From: Solirubrobacter ginsenosidimutans
GTDB taxonomy: Bacteria > Actinomycetota > Thermoleophilia > Solirubrobacterales > Solirubrobacteraceae
Length of the DNA: 64,000 bases
Direction: 5' to 3'
Assembly (NCBI RefSeq): GCF_027587205.1
Contig: NZ_JAPDOD010000003.1
Coordinates: 124,001-188,000, forward strand
Positions within the stretch are counted from its first letter, which is position 1. The number at the start of each line of letters is the position of its first letter. Shown in pieces: positions 17,336 to 26,001 of this stretch. Made by a program: the position numbers and the translations under genes. The notes under the pieces were generated by a model, which was not told where the DNA came from, made no database searches, and worked only from the letters and a program-made list of their open reading frames with translations.

Positions 17336-18784
17336 GCCCAGCGCGTCGGGAGCGGCGGCCTCGGGGCGGCGGCGGAAGAACTCGGCATGCCCCGCGGCCC
17401 GCCAGATGCCCATCAGCACCACGCCCAGCAGCAGGAACCCGATCCCGATGACCAGCGGCGAGCCCAGACCGAAGTAGGTCGTCGAGCCCGCGTCGGCGCG
17501 GCCGAGGTCGAAGCAGGACCGCACGAAGACGAAGGCGAGGATCGCCCCGCCCACGAACGGCGCGACGCCGGCGAGGAAGAAGCCGGAGACGCTCTTCGTC
17601 AGCGCCCGCCGGTAGTACCACGTGCACGCGAACCCGGTCAGTCCGTAGTAGAAGGCGATCATTAGGCCCAGGGCGGCGATCGAGTCGAAGAGGATGTTGG
17701 TCGAGACGGCGGTCAGGCCGACGTACCAGGCGATCGACAGACCGCCCATGATCCAGGTCGCGACGTGCGGGGTCAGGTAGCGCGGGTGGACCGCGGCCAG
17801 AGCGGCGGGCGCGGCCTTCGCGCGCGCCATCGAGAGCGCGGTGCGGCTGGTGGGCAGGATCGTCGTCTGGGTCGAGGCCGCCGCCGACGTCAGGACGGCC
17901 ACGATCATCACCTTGCCGAGCACCGCGCTGCCGAACACGTCACCCGCGAGCAGGCCGAGGACGTCGCCGGAGGAATCCCCCGCCAGCCGCTCCACGCCGC
18001 CGAACGCGATCGCCGCCGTGGCGACGATGACATAGATGCCGACCAGGATCAGGACTGACATCACGGCGGCCTTGCCAGGAACGGTCTCGGCGTCCTCAGT
18101 CTCCTCGTTGACGCACACGAGCGAGTCCCAGCCCCAGTAGATGAAGACCGCGACCAGCAGGCCGGACGTCAGGGCGCCCACGGAGCCGACCGCGAACGGC
18201 GAGAACCAGTCCAGCTGCGGTGTCAGGGCGCCGTCGCCGAGCCCGACACGCACGAGCGCGACGACCGCGAATGCCGCCAGCGTCACGATCTCGGCGGCCA
18301 GCAGCCACCGCTGCGTGCGCGCGTTGACCTCGACGCCGATGACACAGACCGCGGTCATGATCGCGATCCAGACCACGCCAACCGCGGTCACGGCAAGCGT
18401 CGACGGCGCCTCGACGCCGAACAGCAGGAACGAGTACAGGCCGGCGATCTGGGCCAGGTTGGCCATCACGATCAGGTCGGCGACGATGATCGCCCACCCG
18501 CCCAGCCAGCCCGTCATCGGGCCGAAGGCACGGGTCGCCCACGCGAACGTGGTGCCCGCGTCAGGATCGGCCTTGTTGAGGTACTTGTAGCCGAGCGCGA
18601 CCAGCAGCATCGGCACGAACGAGACGATCAGCACGCCCGGGGCGTGCACGCCGACGCCGGCGACGGCGACGATCAAGCCCAGCACGGCGGCCAGGCTGTA
18701 ACCCGGGGCGGTCGACGCGACGCCGATGACGACGCTCGACGCGTACCCGATCGCATTGCGCTTCAGGGGCGCGTTCTCCTGCAT
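17285..18784 (-). CDS. APC-superfamily amino acid/amine permease
   Basis: A 499-residue polytopic membrane protein with about 12 hydrophobic segments. The N-terminus (NAIGYASSVVIGVASTAPGYS) and NEETEDAETVPGKAA after segment 6 are typical of amino acid-polyamine-organocation permeases, here close to the GABA/amino-acid subgroup by eye. It would import an amino acid or amine by proton symport. It sits alone on the minus strand, near the amine oxidase, aminotransferase, amidase and PucR genes, and is the natural uptake system for that pathway (inference). Its 3' end overlaps the protease gene by 51 bases tail to tail. Confidence 0.88.
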   Translation of the reverse strand: MQENAPLKRNAIGYASSVVIGVASTAPGYSLAAVLGLIVAVAGVGVHAPGVLIVSFVPMLLVALGYKYLNKADPDAGTTFAWATRAFGPMTGWLGGWAIIVADLIVMANLAQIAGLYSFLLFGVEAPSTLAVTAVGVVWIAIMTAVCVIGVEVNARTQRWLLAAEIVTLAAFAVVALVRVGLGDGALTPQLDWFSPFAVGSVGALTSGLLVAVFIYWGWDSLVCVNEETEDAETVPGKAAVMSVLILVGIYVIVATAAIAFGGVERLAGDSSGDVLGLLAGDVFGSAVLGKVMIVAVLTSAAASTQTTILPTSRTALSMARAKAAPAALAAVHPRYLTPHVATWIMGGLSIAWYVGLTAVSTNILFDSIAALGLMIAFYYGLTGFACTWYYRRALTKSVSGFFLAGVAPFVGGAILAFVFVRSCFDLGRADAGSTTYFGLGSPLVIGIGFLLLGVVLMGIWRAAGHAEFFRRRPEAAAPDALGSTPLRVGAHEELPAVV

Positions 18785-18853
18785 GGCTCTCTCTCCCTCA
18801 GACGACTCGGGAGCGAAGCTAAGGCCGTGCCCGCGGGCGCGCCTTTGGAGTTC

Positions 18854-19015
18854 CTACGACACTGCGGGCGCTGCGTTGTCGGGCTCACCGGCGAGCAGGC
18901 GCCGGATGCGGGGTGCGACGAGGCCGCCCACGATCAGCAGCAGGGCGGAGGAGGTCAGGGCAAGGTCCCAGTTGGAGGCCAGACCGCGGCCGGCCGTCTT
19001 GGCTGTCGTGCTCAT
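18854..19015 (-). CDS. Small single-span membrane protein, 53 residues
   Basis: The ATG at 19015 opens a 53-codon frame ending in TAG at 18854. The product has a polar N-terminus (MSTTAKTAGRGLASNWDLAL), one membrane segment (SSALLLIVGGLVAP) followed by RIRR, and a short tail. No family is recognised. A longer frame from 19303 runs into the divergent exoprotein gene and is rejected. It lies upstream of the permease on the same strand, so co-expression is possible. Confidence 0.5.
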   Translation of the reverse strand: MSTTAKTAGRGLASNWDLALTSSALLLIVGGLVAPRIRRLLAGEPDNAAPAVS

Positions 19016-19074
19016 TGGCTGCAGATTGTCAACGCATTCTTGGCGGAACCTTGACGCGTGCTTGGGGCCATTAC

Positions 19075-19088
19075 GGCGGTTAACCGCC
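19075..19088. promoter_or_regulatory. 14-bp palindrome between divergent genes
   Basis: GGCGGTTAACCGCC is perfectly self-complementary and lies in the 133-base gap between the small membrane protein gene and the exoprotein gene at 19149. It could be an operator, but a chance palindrome in GC-rich DNA cannot be excluded. Confidence 0.25.
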
Positions 19089-19148
19089 ACCTGGACACAT
19101 GCTGGCTCACGAATAAACCACGGGCTCCGGGAATAGCTTGCCGCCACC

Positions 19149-21620
19149 ATGCGTTTGCCCCGACTCCTTGTCCTCGCAGTACCTCTCCTGATCGCCACGA
19201 TCGGCGCCGCGCCCGCGCAAGCGGGCCTCGGCACTTGGAACGGCCTGCCCGGCCTCAACGACGCTTCCGGCGCCAGCTGGGTCCGCGAATACGCGACCGG
19301 CACGCCTCCGACGACGATCTACGCCGCGACCGAGGACGATGGTGTCTATCGCTCGCTCACCGACGGTGCCACTTGGTCGAAGTTCTCGAGCGGCCTGGAG
19401 ACCGTACCCGGCGCGATGAACGTCCGCACGGTGTTCACGAGCGGGACGACCGCCTACGCGGGCACGACCGCCGGTCTCTTCAAGTCGGTCGCCGGTGGCA
19501 GCTGGCAGCCGGTCGCGCAGGGCCCGGAGGACGATCCGAAGCATCCGACGAAGCTCAATGTCCCGGTGCAGACGGTCCTGACCGGCCTCGGCGGCCAGAT
19601 GCTGGCGGGCGTGGCCAGCGGCGGCGTCTACAAGAGCTCCGACGGCGGCGCGACCTGGCAGCCGCCGGCCCCGGACAACGGGATGGCGCGCTCGGAGTCG
19701 GTGTGGAGCATGGGCACGCTCATCCCGGGCGTGATCTTCGCCGCCACCGGCAGTGGCATCTACCGCTCGATCGACTTCGGCTCGCACTGGACGCTGGCCA
19801 GCGACGGCATCTCGGGCACGACGCTGCGCGTCTTCGCCGACGATCACAACCCGAACATCTTCTACGCCGCGACGCCCGGCAGCGGCGTCTTCCGCTCGAT
19901 CAACGCGGGCATCACCTGGTCGGCGATCAATGGCATCGGCTCCCACCAGCTCGGCGACTACACCGTCCGCGCGATGCATCAGTTCGCCGGCGTCAACGAG
20001 ACGCGCCTGTACGTCGGCACCGCCAACGGCATGTTCGCCGGCACCACCGGCAACGGCCCGATCCCCGGCGCCGTCAACTGGCGCAAGGTCACCAACACCG
20101 GCCTCGGCAACAACACGATCTTCTGGGCGCTGACCAACTTCACTACGACCCCCGGCACGATGCTCGCCGGCACGCAGTCCGACGGCGGCTACGCGCTGAC
20201 GTTCACCCCGCCGGTCCCGATCGCGGGCCAGCTGCCGACGATCGACGACACCACGCCCGTGCAGGGCCAGACGCTGCACGTCCTCTCCAACGGGGGCTGG
20301 ACCGGCACGCAGACGATCGAGTTCGAGTACCAGTGGCAGCGTTGTGTCGGGGCCAGCTGCACCGACATCCCGGATGCCACGACCTCCAGCTACGTGATCC
20401 CGGAGACGGCGACGAAGTACGCCTTCCGCCTCGTCGTGACCGGCAAGAACGACTTCCCGACGTTCGGGCTCTCGAAGGCCAGCAGCGCCATCACCAGCGC
20501 ATCCACCGCGAACCCGGCGACGCTTCCCGGCGCCAACCAGTCCTCGACGGCGTCGATCCTCGTCACCTCGCCGGAGCCCTCGCTGCCCCAGTCCGGGGGC
20601 AAGCTCACCGCCACCGCGTGGAGCTTCAACCCGGCGGCGACGTCGACCTCGTTCCAGTGGTACTCGTGCGACTCGGCCGGCAACAACTGCGACCCGGTCG
20701 CCGGCGCGACGGCGCAGACCTACACGCTCACCGACGCCGATGTCACGCATCGCTTCTGCGTCACCGTGACGGGCACCAACGCGGGCGGCAGCACGACCCT
20801 CGGCTGCAGTGGCATCTCCAACGAGATCTTCCCGCAGACGGCGACGCAGCTCACGCCCGCCAAGCTCAGCGGCTCCTCCTACGTGGGTGACACGCTCGTG
20901 TCCGACGTCGGCACCTGGAAGTTCCCGGGCACGACCTACACGCGCCAGTGGGAGCAGTGCGACGCCGACGGCACCGGCTGCTCGACGATCTCCGGCGCGA
21001 AGTCGGCGACCTACGTCATCAAGGCCGACGACCTCGGCCACAAGCTGCGGGTGCGCATCGGCGCCGACTCCAACGGCTCGAACAAGTTCCCGGCCGGCAT
21101 CGAGGTCTTCACGAACCTCAGCGGCGTCGTGACCGACCCGCCCGCGCCGGCTCCCGATCCCACTCCGCAGGGCGGCGACAACGGCGGCGGCAACGGTGGT
21201 GGCGGCGACAACGGCGGCGGCAACGGTGGCGGCGGCGGAGGCGGCGGGAACCCGGCGTCTGACGTGACCGCTCCGGTCCTGCAGTCGCTCGGCGCCGTCT
21301 CGGCCAAGCTCAAGCCGACCGCACAGCTGAAGCTCAAGGTCGGCCTGACCGAGGGCGGCACGCTCTCAATCGACCTCCAGCGCGTCCGCGCCGGCCGCAA
21401 GGTGGGCAAGAAGTGCAAGGCCGGCGCCCACAAGGGCAAGAAGTGCACCGTGATCACGAAGCTTGCCACCGTGAAGGTCGGTGTGGGAGGGTCCGGGATC
21501 GTGGCCCTTCCCAAGCGCAAGCTCGCCGCCGGTGACTACCGCGCGGTCGTGACGCCGATCGACGCCGCCGGCAACCGCGGTGCGGCGCGGACCATCGCCT
21601 TCAAGGTGACCAAGAAGTGA
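19149..21620 (+). CDS. Secreted BNR/sortilin-type beta-propeller protein with Ig-like tail
   Basis: An 823-residue exported protein. A signal peptide is evident (MRLPRLLVLAVPLLIATIGA, cleavage after AQA). Residues ~30-350 contain repeated BNR-like blades such as GVYRSLTDGATWSKF, GVYKSSDGGATWQPP, GIYRSIDFGSHW and GVFRSINAGITW. These are typical of photosystem-assembly/sortilin-like propellers in secreted proteins. Residues ~355-660 form about three Ig/Fn-like domains with FEYQWQRC, FQWYSCDSAGNNC and YTRQWEQCD motifs. A Gly/Asn-rich linker and a basic beta-rich C-terminal domain complete it. It lacks the C-terminal module of the other exoproteins. Function is unknown; ligand binding at the cell surface is likely. 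The next gene overlaps by four bases. Confidence 0.8.
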   Translation: MRLPRLLVLAVPLLIATIGAAPAQAGLGTWNGLPGLNDASGASWVREYATGTPPTTIYAATEDDGVYRSLTDGATWSKFSSGLETVPGAMNVRTVFTSGTTAYAGTTAGLFKSVAGGSWQPVAQGPEDDPKHPTKLNVPVQTVLTGLGGQMLAGVASGGVYKSSDGGATWQPPAPDNGMARSESVWSMGTLIPGVIFAATGSGIYRSIDFGSHWTLASDGISGTTLRVFADDHNPNIFYAATPGSGVFRSINAGITWSAINGIGSHQLGDYTVRAMHQFAGVNETRLYVGTANGMFAGTTGNGPIPGAVNWRKVTNTGLGNNTIFWALTNFTTTPGTMLAGTQSDGGYALTFTPPVPIAGQLPTIDDTTPVQGQTLHVLSNGGWTGTQTIEFEYQWQRCVGASCTDIPDATTSSYVIPETATKYAFRLVVTGKNDFPTFGLSKASSAITSASTANPATLPGANQSSTASILVTSPEPSLPQSGGKLTATAWSFNPAATSTSFQWYSCDSAGNNCDPVAGATAQTYTLTDADVTHRFCVTVTGTNAGGSTTLGCSGISNEIFPQTATQLTPAKLSGSSYVGDTLVSDVGTWKFPGTTYTRQWEQCDADGTGCSTISGAKSATYVIKADDLGHKLRVRIGADSNGSNKFPAGIEVFTNLSGVVTDPPAPAPDPTPQGGDNGGGNGGGGDNGGGNGGGGGGGGNPASDVTAPVLQSLGAVSAKLKPTAQLKLKVGLTEGGTLSIDLQRVRAGRKVGKKCKAGAHKGKKCTVITKLATVKVGVGGSGIVALPKRKLAAGDYRAVVTPIDAAGNRGAARTIAFKVTKK

Positions 21621-23161
21621 CGCGCAGCCGCGAGCGTGACGGCTGGCAGAACCAGCTGCAGTTCTCAGTGCTCACGAACTTCGAGCCGGCCTGGAGGTTC
21701 CTGCACTCACGCCCGCGGCTACGCCGCATCACCAACCACGCGCTGATCAACTCGGCCGTGTCGACCATGCCGGCACGGCCGAACGCCCTCAGCACGCTGG
21801 AGCCCTACACGTCGTGGTCCTCACTGACCGACCGGACGTACTCAGGCCGTCACCTTCCGCCGGTGAAGGCCTCCGGGCTTCCTGACCAAGAGCGCGTGGC
21901 GGACCTGTTCACGCGCTCCGGGGCCGGCACGCCGTGCCCCAAGTCGACGGTGCTGTTCGCCTACTTCGCGCAGTGGTTCACCGACGGCTTCCTGCGCTCC
22001 GACCGCCACGCGCCACGCGATCCGCGGCGCAACGACTCGCGCCACGAGATCGACCTGCTGCCGCTCTACGGCGTCACGCCGGCCTGGACCGAGCAGCTGC
22101 GCGCCCACGCCGGCGGGCGGCTGAAGTCCCAGCGGATCGGCGGCGCGGAGTTCCCGCCGTATCTCTACGACGGCGGCGTCAAGAAGCCCGAGTTCAGCGA
22201 GCTCACGGTCGTGCGGCCGGACCAGATCCCGGCCGACCGGCTGGACACGCTCTTCGCCGCGGGGAGTGACACGACCAACTCGCAGGTCGGCTTCACGTTG
22301 CTGAACACGCTCTTCCTGCGCGAGCACAACCGCGTGGCGGGCGTGCTGGCCGACGCGTACCCCGGCTGGGACGACGAGCGGCTGTTCCAGACGGCGCGCA
22401 ACATCATGATCGTGCTCCTGATAAAGATCGTGATCGAGGAGTACATCAACCACATCACGCCCTATCACTTCCGGTTGCAGGCCGACCCGGTCCCGTTCAA
22501 GCGGGAGGCCTGGATCCGCCCCAACTGGATGGCGATCGAGTTCAACCTGCTCTATCGCTGGCATGGGCTGATCCCACCCACGCTGCACGGCGAGCCGGTG
22601 TGGAAGACGATCTTCAACCCCGCGCTGGTGGTCGAGCGCGGCGTCGGGCCGCTGATCGACGACGCTTCGCGCCACCGCGCCAACCGCGTCGGCGTGTTCA
22701 ACACCGATCCGGCGCTGCGGCCGGTCGAGCTCGCCTCGATCCGCGAGGCGCGCGCCGTGCAGCTCGCGCCCTACAACGACTACCGCGCGCTGGCCTCGTT
22801 CCCGCGGGTCACCGACTTCGACCAGATCACGGGCGACGAGGCGACGCAGTCGGCGCTGAAGGACCTCTACGGCCACGTCGACCGGATCGAGTTCTTCCCG
22901 GGCCTGTTCGCGGAGGACGCGCGCCCGAACTCGGTGCTGCCGTCGCTGATCGGCCGGATGGTCGGCGTCGACGCCTTCTCGCAGGCGCTGACGAACCCGC
23001 TGCTCTCTCCGCACGTGTTCAACGAGCGCACGTTCTCGGCGGCCGGAATGGAGATCATCGGCGGCACCGGGCGGCTGGCGGACATCGTCGGACGCAACGT
23101 GCCCGAGGCACCCGGCGAGTACCTCGTGACCATGACGCGCGAAGGCTGGCAGCGCATCTGA
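21617..23161 (+). CDS. Cyclooxygenase-like animal-type haem peroxidase
   Basis: The 514-residue protein aligns by eye with the catalytic domain of animal prostaglandin H synthase. Shared segments are FLREHNRVAGVL, LFQTARNIMI, KIVIEEYINHI, AIEFNLLYRWHGLIP, EARAVQLAPYNDYR and EFFPGLF. In COX numbering, Tyr385 and the proximal haem ligand His388 correspond to Tyr313 and His316, and Ser530 to Ser455. At the distal site, AQHFTHQF of COX is AQWFTDGF here: Gln203 is kept (Gln119), but distal His207 becomes Asp123. It may therefore be a fatty-acid oxygenase with altered peroxidase activity. The start is a GTG overlapping the previous stop. A methyltransferase follows directly, and lipid-type membrane enzymes lie downstream. 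Confidence 0.85.
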   Translation: MTRSRERDGWQNQLQFSVLTNFEPAWRFLHSRPRLRRITNHALINSAVSTMPARPNALSTLEPYTSWSSLTDRTYSGRHLPPVKASGLPDQERVADLFTRSGAGTPCPKSTVLFAYFAQWFTDGFLRSDRHAPRDPRRNDSRHEIDLLPLYGVTPAWTEQLRAHAGGRLKSQRIGGAEFPPYLYDGGVKKPEFSELTVVRPDQIPADRLDTLFAAGSDTTNSQVGFTLLNTLFLREHNRVAGVLADAYPGWDDERLFQTARNIMIVLLIKIVIEEYINHITPYHFRLQADPVPFKREAWIRPNWMAIEFNLLYRWHGLIPPTLHGEPVWKTIFNPALVVERGVGPLIDDASRHRANRVGVFNTDPALRPVELASIREARAVQLAPYNDYRALASFPRVTDFDQITGDEATQSALKDLYGHVDRIEFFPGLFAEDARPNSVLPSLIGRMVGVDAFSQALTNPLLSPHVFNERTFSAAGMEIIGGTGRLADIVGRNVPEAPGEYLVTMTREGWQRI

Positions 23162-23814
23162 CCGAGTACGGCTCGCTCGCGGACGTCTACGAGTTCCTCA
23201 CGCCCGAGCCGCTGCTCACGCCTGAGGGCAACGTGGCCGCGTTCGCGCCGTGGCTGCCGGCGGCGCCGGCGCGGGTGCTCGACTGCGCGTGCGGCATCGG
23301 GCTCCTGGCGGCCGGCCTGGCGCGCGCCGGCTACGACACCCACGCCTCCGACCTCTCGCCCGACATGGTCCGGCGCACCCGCGCGCTCGGTGTCGACGCC
23401 CGCGTGTGCGGCTGGGAGGACCTGCCGCCGACCGGGGACTTCGACACGGTCCTGTGCGTCGGCAACTCGATCAGCCACGCGCGGGACCGCCGCGCCGCGC
23501 TGTCGGCGATGGCGGGCGCGCTGCGCCCCGGCGGAACGCTGATCCTCACCTCCCGCAACTGGGAGCGCGAGCAGGCGGGGGGAGCCGAGGAGGTCGAGCG
23601 CGGCGGTCGCCGTGTCCGCGTGACCCGCGTCTGGTCGCCCGGCACGCCCACCACGCTCGAAGTGACCGTCGGCGCGGTCACCGAGCGCCTCACGGTCTGG
23701 CCGTTCACGGCCGATGAACTCCGGGATGACCTCCGCGCCGCAGGCCTCGAGCCGCGAGAGAGCACGCACACCCCAGAAGCTGAACGCTACCTGGTCACCG
23801 CGGCTTTTCCTTAG
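23158..23814 (+). CDS. Class I SAM-dependent methyltransferase with non-standard start
   Basis: About 218 residues with a Rossmann methyltransferase core: motif I ARVLDCACGIGLLAAGLA, an acidic motif II (HASDLSPDM), and LCVGNSISHARDRRAAL. The family-like N-terminus (YGSLADVYEFLTPEPLLTPE) begins right after the peroxidase stop, but this frame has no ATG, GTG or TTG there. A CTG at 23158, overlapping the peroxidase TGA, is the best start; otherwise GTG 23233 would remove ~25 conserved-looking residues. Tight coupling to the peroxidase suggests a shared pathway, perhaps methylation of an oxidised product, but the substrate is unknown. Confidence 0.75.
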   Translation: MTEYGSLADVYEFLTPEPLLTPEGNVAAFAPWLPAAPARVLDCACGIGLLAAGLARAGYDTHASDLSPDMVRRTRALGVDARVCGWEDLPPTGDFDTVLCVGNSISHARDRRAALSAMAGALRPGGTLILTSRNWEREQAGGAEEVERGGRRVRVTRVWSPGTPTTLEVTVGAVTERLTVWPFTADELRDDLRAAGLEPRESTHTPEAERYLVTAAFP

Positions 23815-23830
23815 GCGGCGCGGGTAGGCT

Positions 23831-24787
23831 ATGAAGCGAATGGACGCCGTGGCCGAGGCTTTCGAGCACGCCATCGCCGGCCTGGTCGACGCCGTCGCCG
23901 GTGTTGCACCGGCGTGGCTGGTGCTGGGCGTGGTCTTCCACCTGCTCAACCAGGTCGCGCGTGGGATCGGCTGGCACGCGGTCGTCGAGGCGGCGTGCGA
24001 GGACGGCACCGCGCCACGCAAGCGCCATTCGGTCGCCGCGTGGGTGGCGGGCGCCGGCGCCGGCGGCGTCGTCTCCGCCCGTGGCGGTGACGCCGTGCGA
24101 GTGCTCGTGCTCAACCGGCGGACGCCTGAAGCCGGCGGAGCGCTGCTGACCGGCACGCTGGTCGCCGAGTGCGTGGGGGAGACCGCGATCGGCGGGGCGC
24201 TGCTCGCGTTCGGCCTGGCGGTCGGCCTCGGGCCGAGCTTCGGCTTGTCGACCTCGACCCTCTTCTACGTGCCCGCCGTGCTGCTCGTCGCCGTCGGCGC
24301 GTACCTGCTCGCGCGCCGCTCGGTCCGGGTCCGGCGGTTCCTCGCCAAAGCGGCCCACGGCTGCGCGCTGCTGCGCTGCCCGAAGGCCTACTCGCGCCAG
24401 GTGCTGCCGTGGCAGCTGCTCAGCCGGGTCCTCCGGCTCGTCGCGCTCGGTTGCTTCCTCGCGGCGTTCGGGCTGCCCGCGACGCCCGCGGCGGTGCTGC
24501 TCGTCGTGTTCGCGCAGTCCAGCGGGCGGCTGGTGCCGTTCTCGCCCGCGAGCGTCGGCGCCGGCGCCGCGATTCTCGCCGCGACCTTCGGCCCGATCAC
24601 GGGCGACACGGTCTCCGCCTCACACGTCGCCGCGTTCTTCGTCGGCACCAGCACGGTGCTGACCGTGATCGGCACCGTGTTGGCGCTGGTGATCTGCGCT
24701 CAGGCGTCGGCGAAGGCCGGGCCGAACCCGCTGACCGTGCTCGGCCGCTTGATGCGGATGCGCCCGGCCACGGCGCCCAGGCCGTAG
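23831..24787 (+). CDS. Flippase-like / lysylphosphatidylglycerol synthase TM-domain protein
   Basis: A 318-residue protein with about seven or eight membrane segments, resembling the UPF0104/AglD2 group named after the membrane part of lysylphosphatidylglycerol synthase. Visible features are FHLLNQVARGIGWHAVVEA early on and a Gly/Ala/Ser-rich segment AGAGAGGVVSARGGDAVRVL typical of the family; the catalytic aminoacyl-transfer domain is absent. Such proteins are thought to handle lipid-linked substrates across the membrane. It follows the methyltransferase by 16 bases on the same strand, and its last 88 bases overlap the convergent PAP2 gene. Confidence 0.7.
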   Translation: MKRMDAVAEAFEHAIAGLVDAVAGVAPAWLVLGVVFHLLNQVARGIGWHAVVEAACEDGTAPRKRHSVAAWVAGAGAGGVVSARGGDAVRVLVLNRRTPEAGGALLTGTLVAECVGETAIGGALLAFGLAVGLGPSFGLSTSTLFYVPAVLLVAVGAYLLARRSVRVRRFLAKAAHGCALLRCPKAYSRQVLPWQLLSRVLRLVALGCFLAAFGLPATPAAVLLVVFAQSSGRLVPFSPASVGAGAAILAATFGPITGDTVSASHVAAFFVGTSTVLTVIGTVLALVICAQASAKAGPNPLTVLGRLMRMRPATAPRP

Positions 24788-25482
24788 CCCGCCGCGCTGG
24801 CGAAGACGCCGGCGACCATGTCGAACACGAAGTGGTTGCCGGTGGCGACCACGGCCAGGCCGATGACCGGGCCCCACAGCAGGGCGAGGAACTTCAGCGC
24901 GGGGTGCTCGAGGGCCGCGAAGAGCGCGAAGCCGACGGCGACCGCGAAGCCGACGTGCAGGCTCGGCACCGCCGCGAGCTCGTTGTAGAACGAGGTCGTG
25001 AAGTTCGAGTTCATCGCGAAGCTCGTGCCCTGGGTGATCGTGTCGCTGATGCCCATGTCGGCCAGCCGCGGCGGGGCGACCGGGAAGAGGCCGTACACCG
25101 GCACCGAGATCAGCCACGTCGCGAGGATCGTGTTGCGCAGCGTCGCGTAGATCGCCGGGTTGCGCTTGTAGAGGAACACCAGCACCGCCGGGATCACGCC
25201 GAGCTGGGCGATCAGGTACAGGTGGTTGAGGACCCAGATCATCCACGTGCCGGCGAACGCGTGCTGCACCGAGGCCTCGACGCCGGTGCCGGTCGAGCGC
25301 TCGAGGTTGACGATCCACTCCGCGTGATCGCGGGCAGACGGGAGGTCGCCGACCGTCACGAAGCGCGCGGCGCTGTAGACGAGGTACGCGAAGAGGAACA
25401 GCCCGATCTGGAGGCGGGCCCGGGGCGAGAACGGCAGCCGGATCGCGCTCGTCGGACGGGGGAGGGGCGTGGCGGCGATCAT
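24700..25482 (-). CDS. PAP2-type phosphatase/inositolphosphotransferase membrane protein
   Basis: A 260-residue membrane protein of the PAP2 superfamily. The C-terminal motifs AVPSLHVGFAVAVGF and ATGNHFVFDMVAG supply the catalytic histidines, and upstream FPVAPPRL fits the inositolphosphotransferase (Aur1/Ipt1-like) branch common in actinobacteria. These enzymes dephosphorylate or transfer head groups of lipid phosphates at the membrane. ATG 25482 gives a sensible N-terminus; an earlier ATG at 25530 would add 16 residues. The 3' end overlaps the flippase-like gene by 88 bases. With that gene it may act in polyprenyl- or phospholipid handling (inference). Confidence 0.83.
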   Translation of the reverse strand: MIAATPLPRPTSAIRLPFSPRARLQIGLFLFAYLVYSAARFVTVGDLPSARDHAEWIVNLERSTGTGVEASVQHAFAGTWMIWVLNHLYLIAQLGVIPAVLVFLYKRNPAIYATLRNTILATWLISVPVYGLFPVAPPRLADMGISDTITQGTSFAMNSNFTTSFYNELAAVPSLHVGFAVAVGFALFAALEHPALKFLALLWGPVIGLAVVATGNHFVFDMVAGVFASAAGYGLGAVAGRIRIKRPSTVSGFGPAFADA

Positions 25483-25554
25483 GGACAGCAAATTACGCTC
25501 GCCACCCTCCTCGAACCACGAGGCAGGCACCCCAGGTGCTGGTGAGGGTAAGAA

Positions 25555-25585
25555 CCCATCGGGGGTGTGGGTAACCCCCGATGGG
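25555..25585 (-). terminator. Hairpin after the 1715-residue exoprotein gene
   Basis: A perfect 12-bp stem (CCCATCGGGGGT / ACCCCCGATGGG) with a 7-base loop lies 14 bases beyond the stop of the minus-strand gene ending at 25600. The following U-tract is weak, so termination is likely but not certain. It also separates that gene from the PAP2 gene. Confidence 0.7.
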
Positions 25586-25599
25586 CGCTTAGGTTCCGG

Positions 25600-26001
25600 C
25601 TATGGGTTCGTCGTCGACAGCGTGAACGTCAGCGTCTTGCCGTAGGTGCCGGATCGCAGGCCTTCGGTGGCGCTGATGGTCTGCTTGAACATGACCGACA
25701 CGGGGTCGCTGGCGATCGCCGCCGGGTACGTGAGCAGCACCAGCGGGGTGGCGCTGCCGGCGATGGGCGCGAACGCCGATGTGGGCTGGGCCGCGTTGGT
25801 CGCGAACGCCTGGAGCGGGTTCGCGAGGGCGCGGGTGCCGTTGACCAGGTGACCCGGGGCCTGATCGCTCGGGTCGGCGACGGTGAGCGTCGCGTCGCCG
25901 GCGGTGCTGGTGATCTGGGCGGTCATCGAGCCCGTGTAGTCCGCGGCGATGCCGGGACGCAGCGGGCCGAGGACCGGCGGGTTGCCGAGGGTGAGCGACA
26001 G
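25600..26001 (-). other. C-terminal module (copy 2 of 4), WxL-like
   Basis: The last 133 residues run from LSLTLGNPPVLGPLRPG through STAGDATLTVADPS and GHLVNG to LRSGTYGKTLTFTLSTTNP at the stop. The framework matches copies 3 and 4, including the spacing of the first ~60 residues, though the preceding protein is unrelated to those peptidases. Confidence 0.8.
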
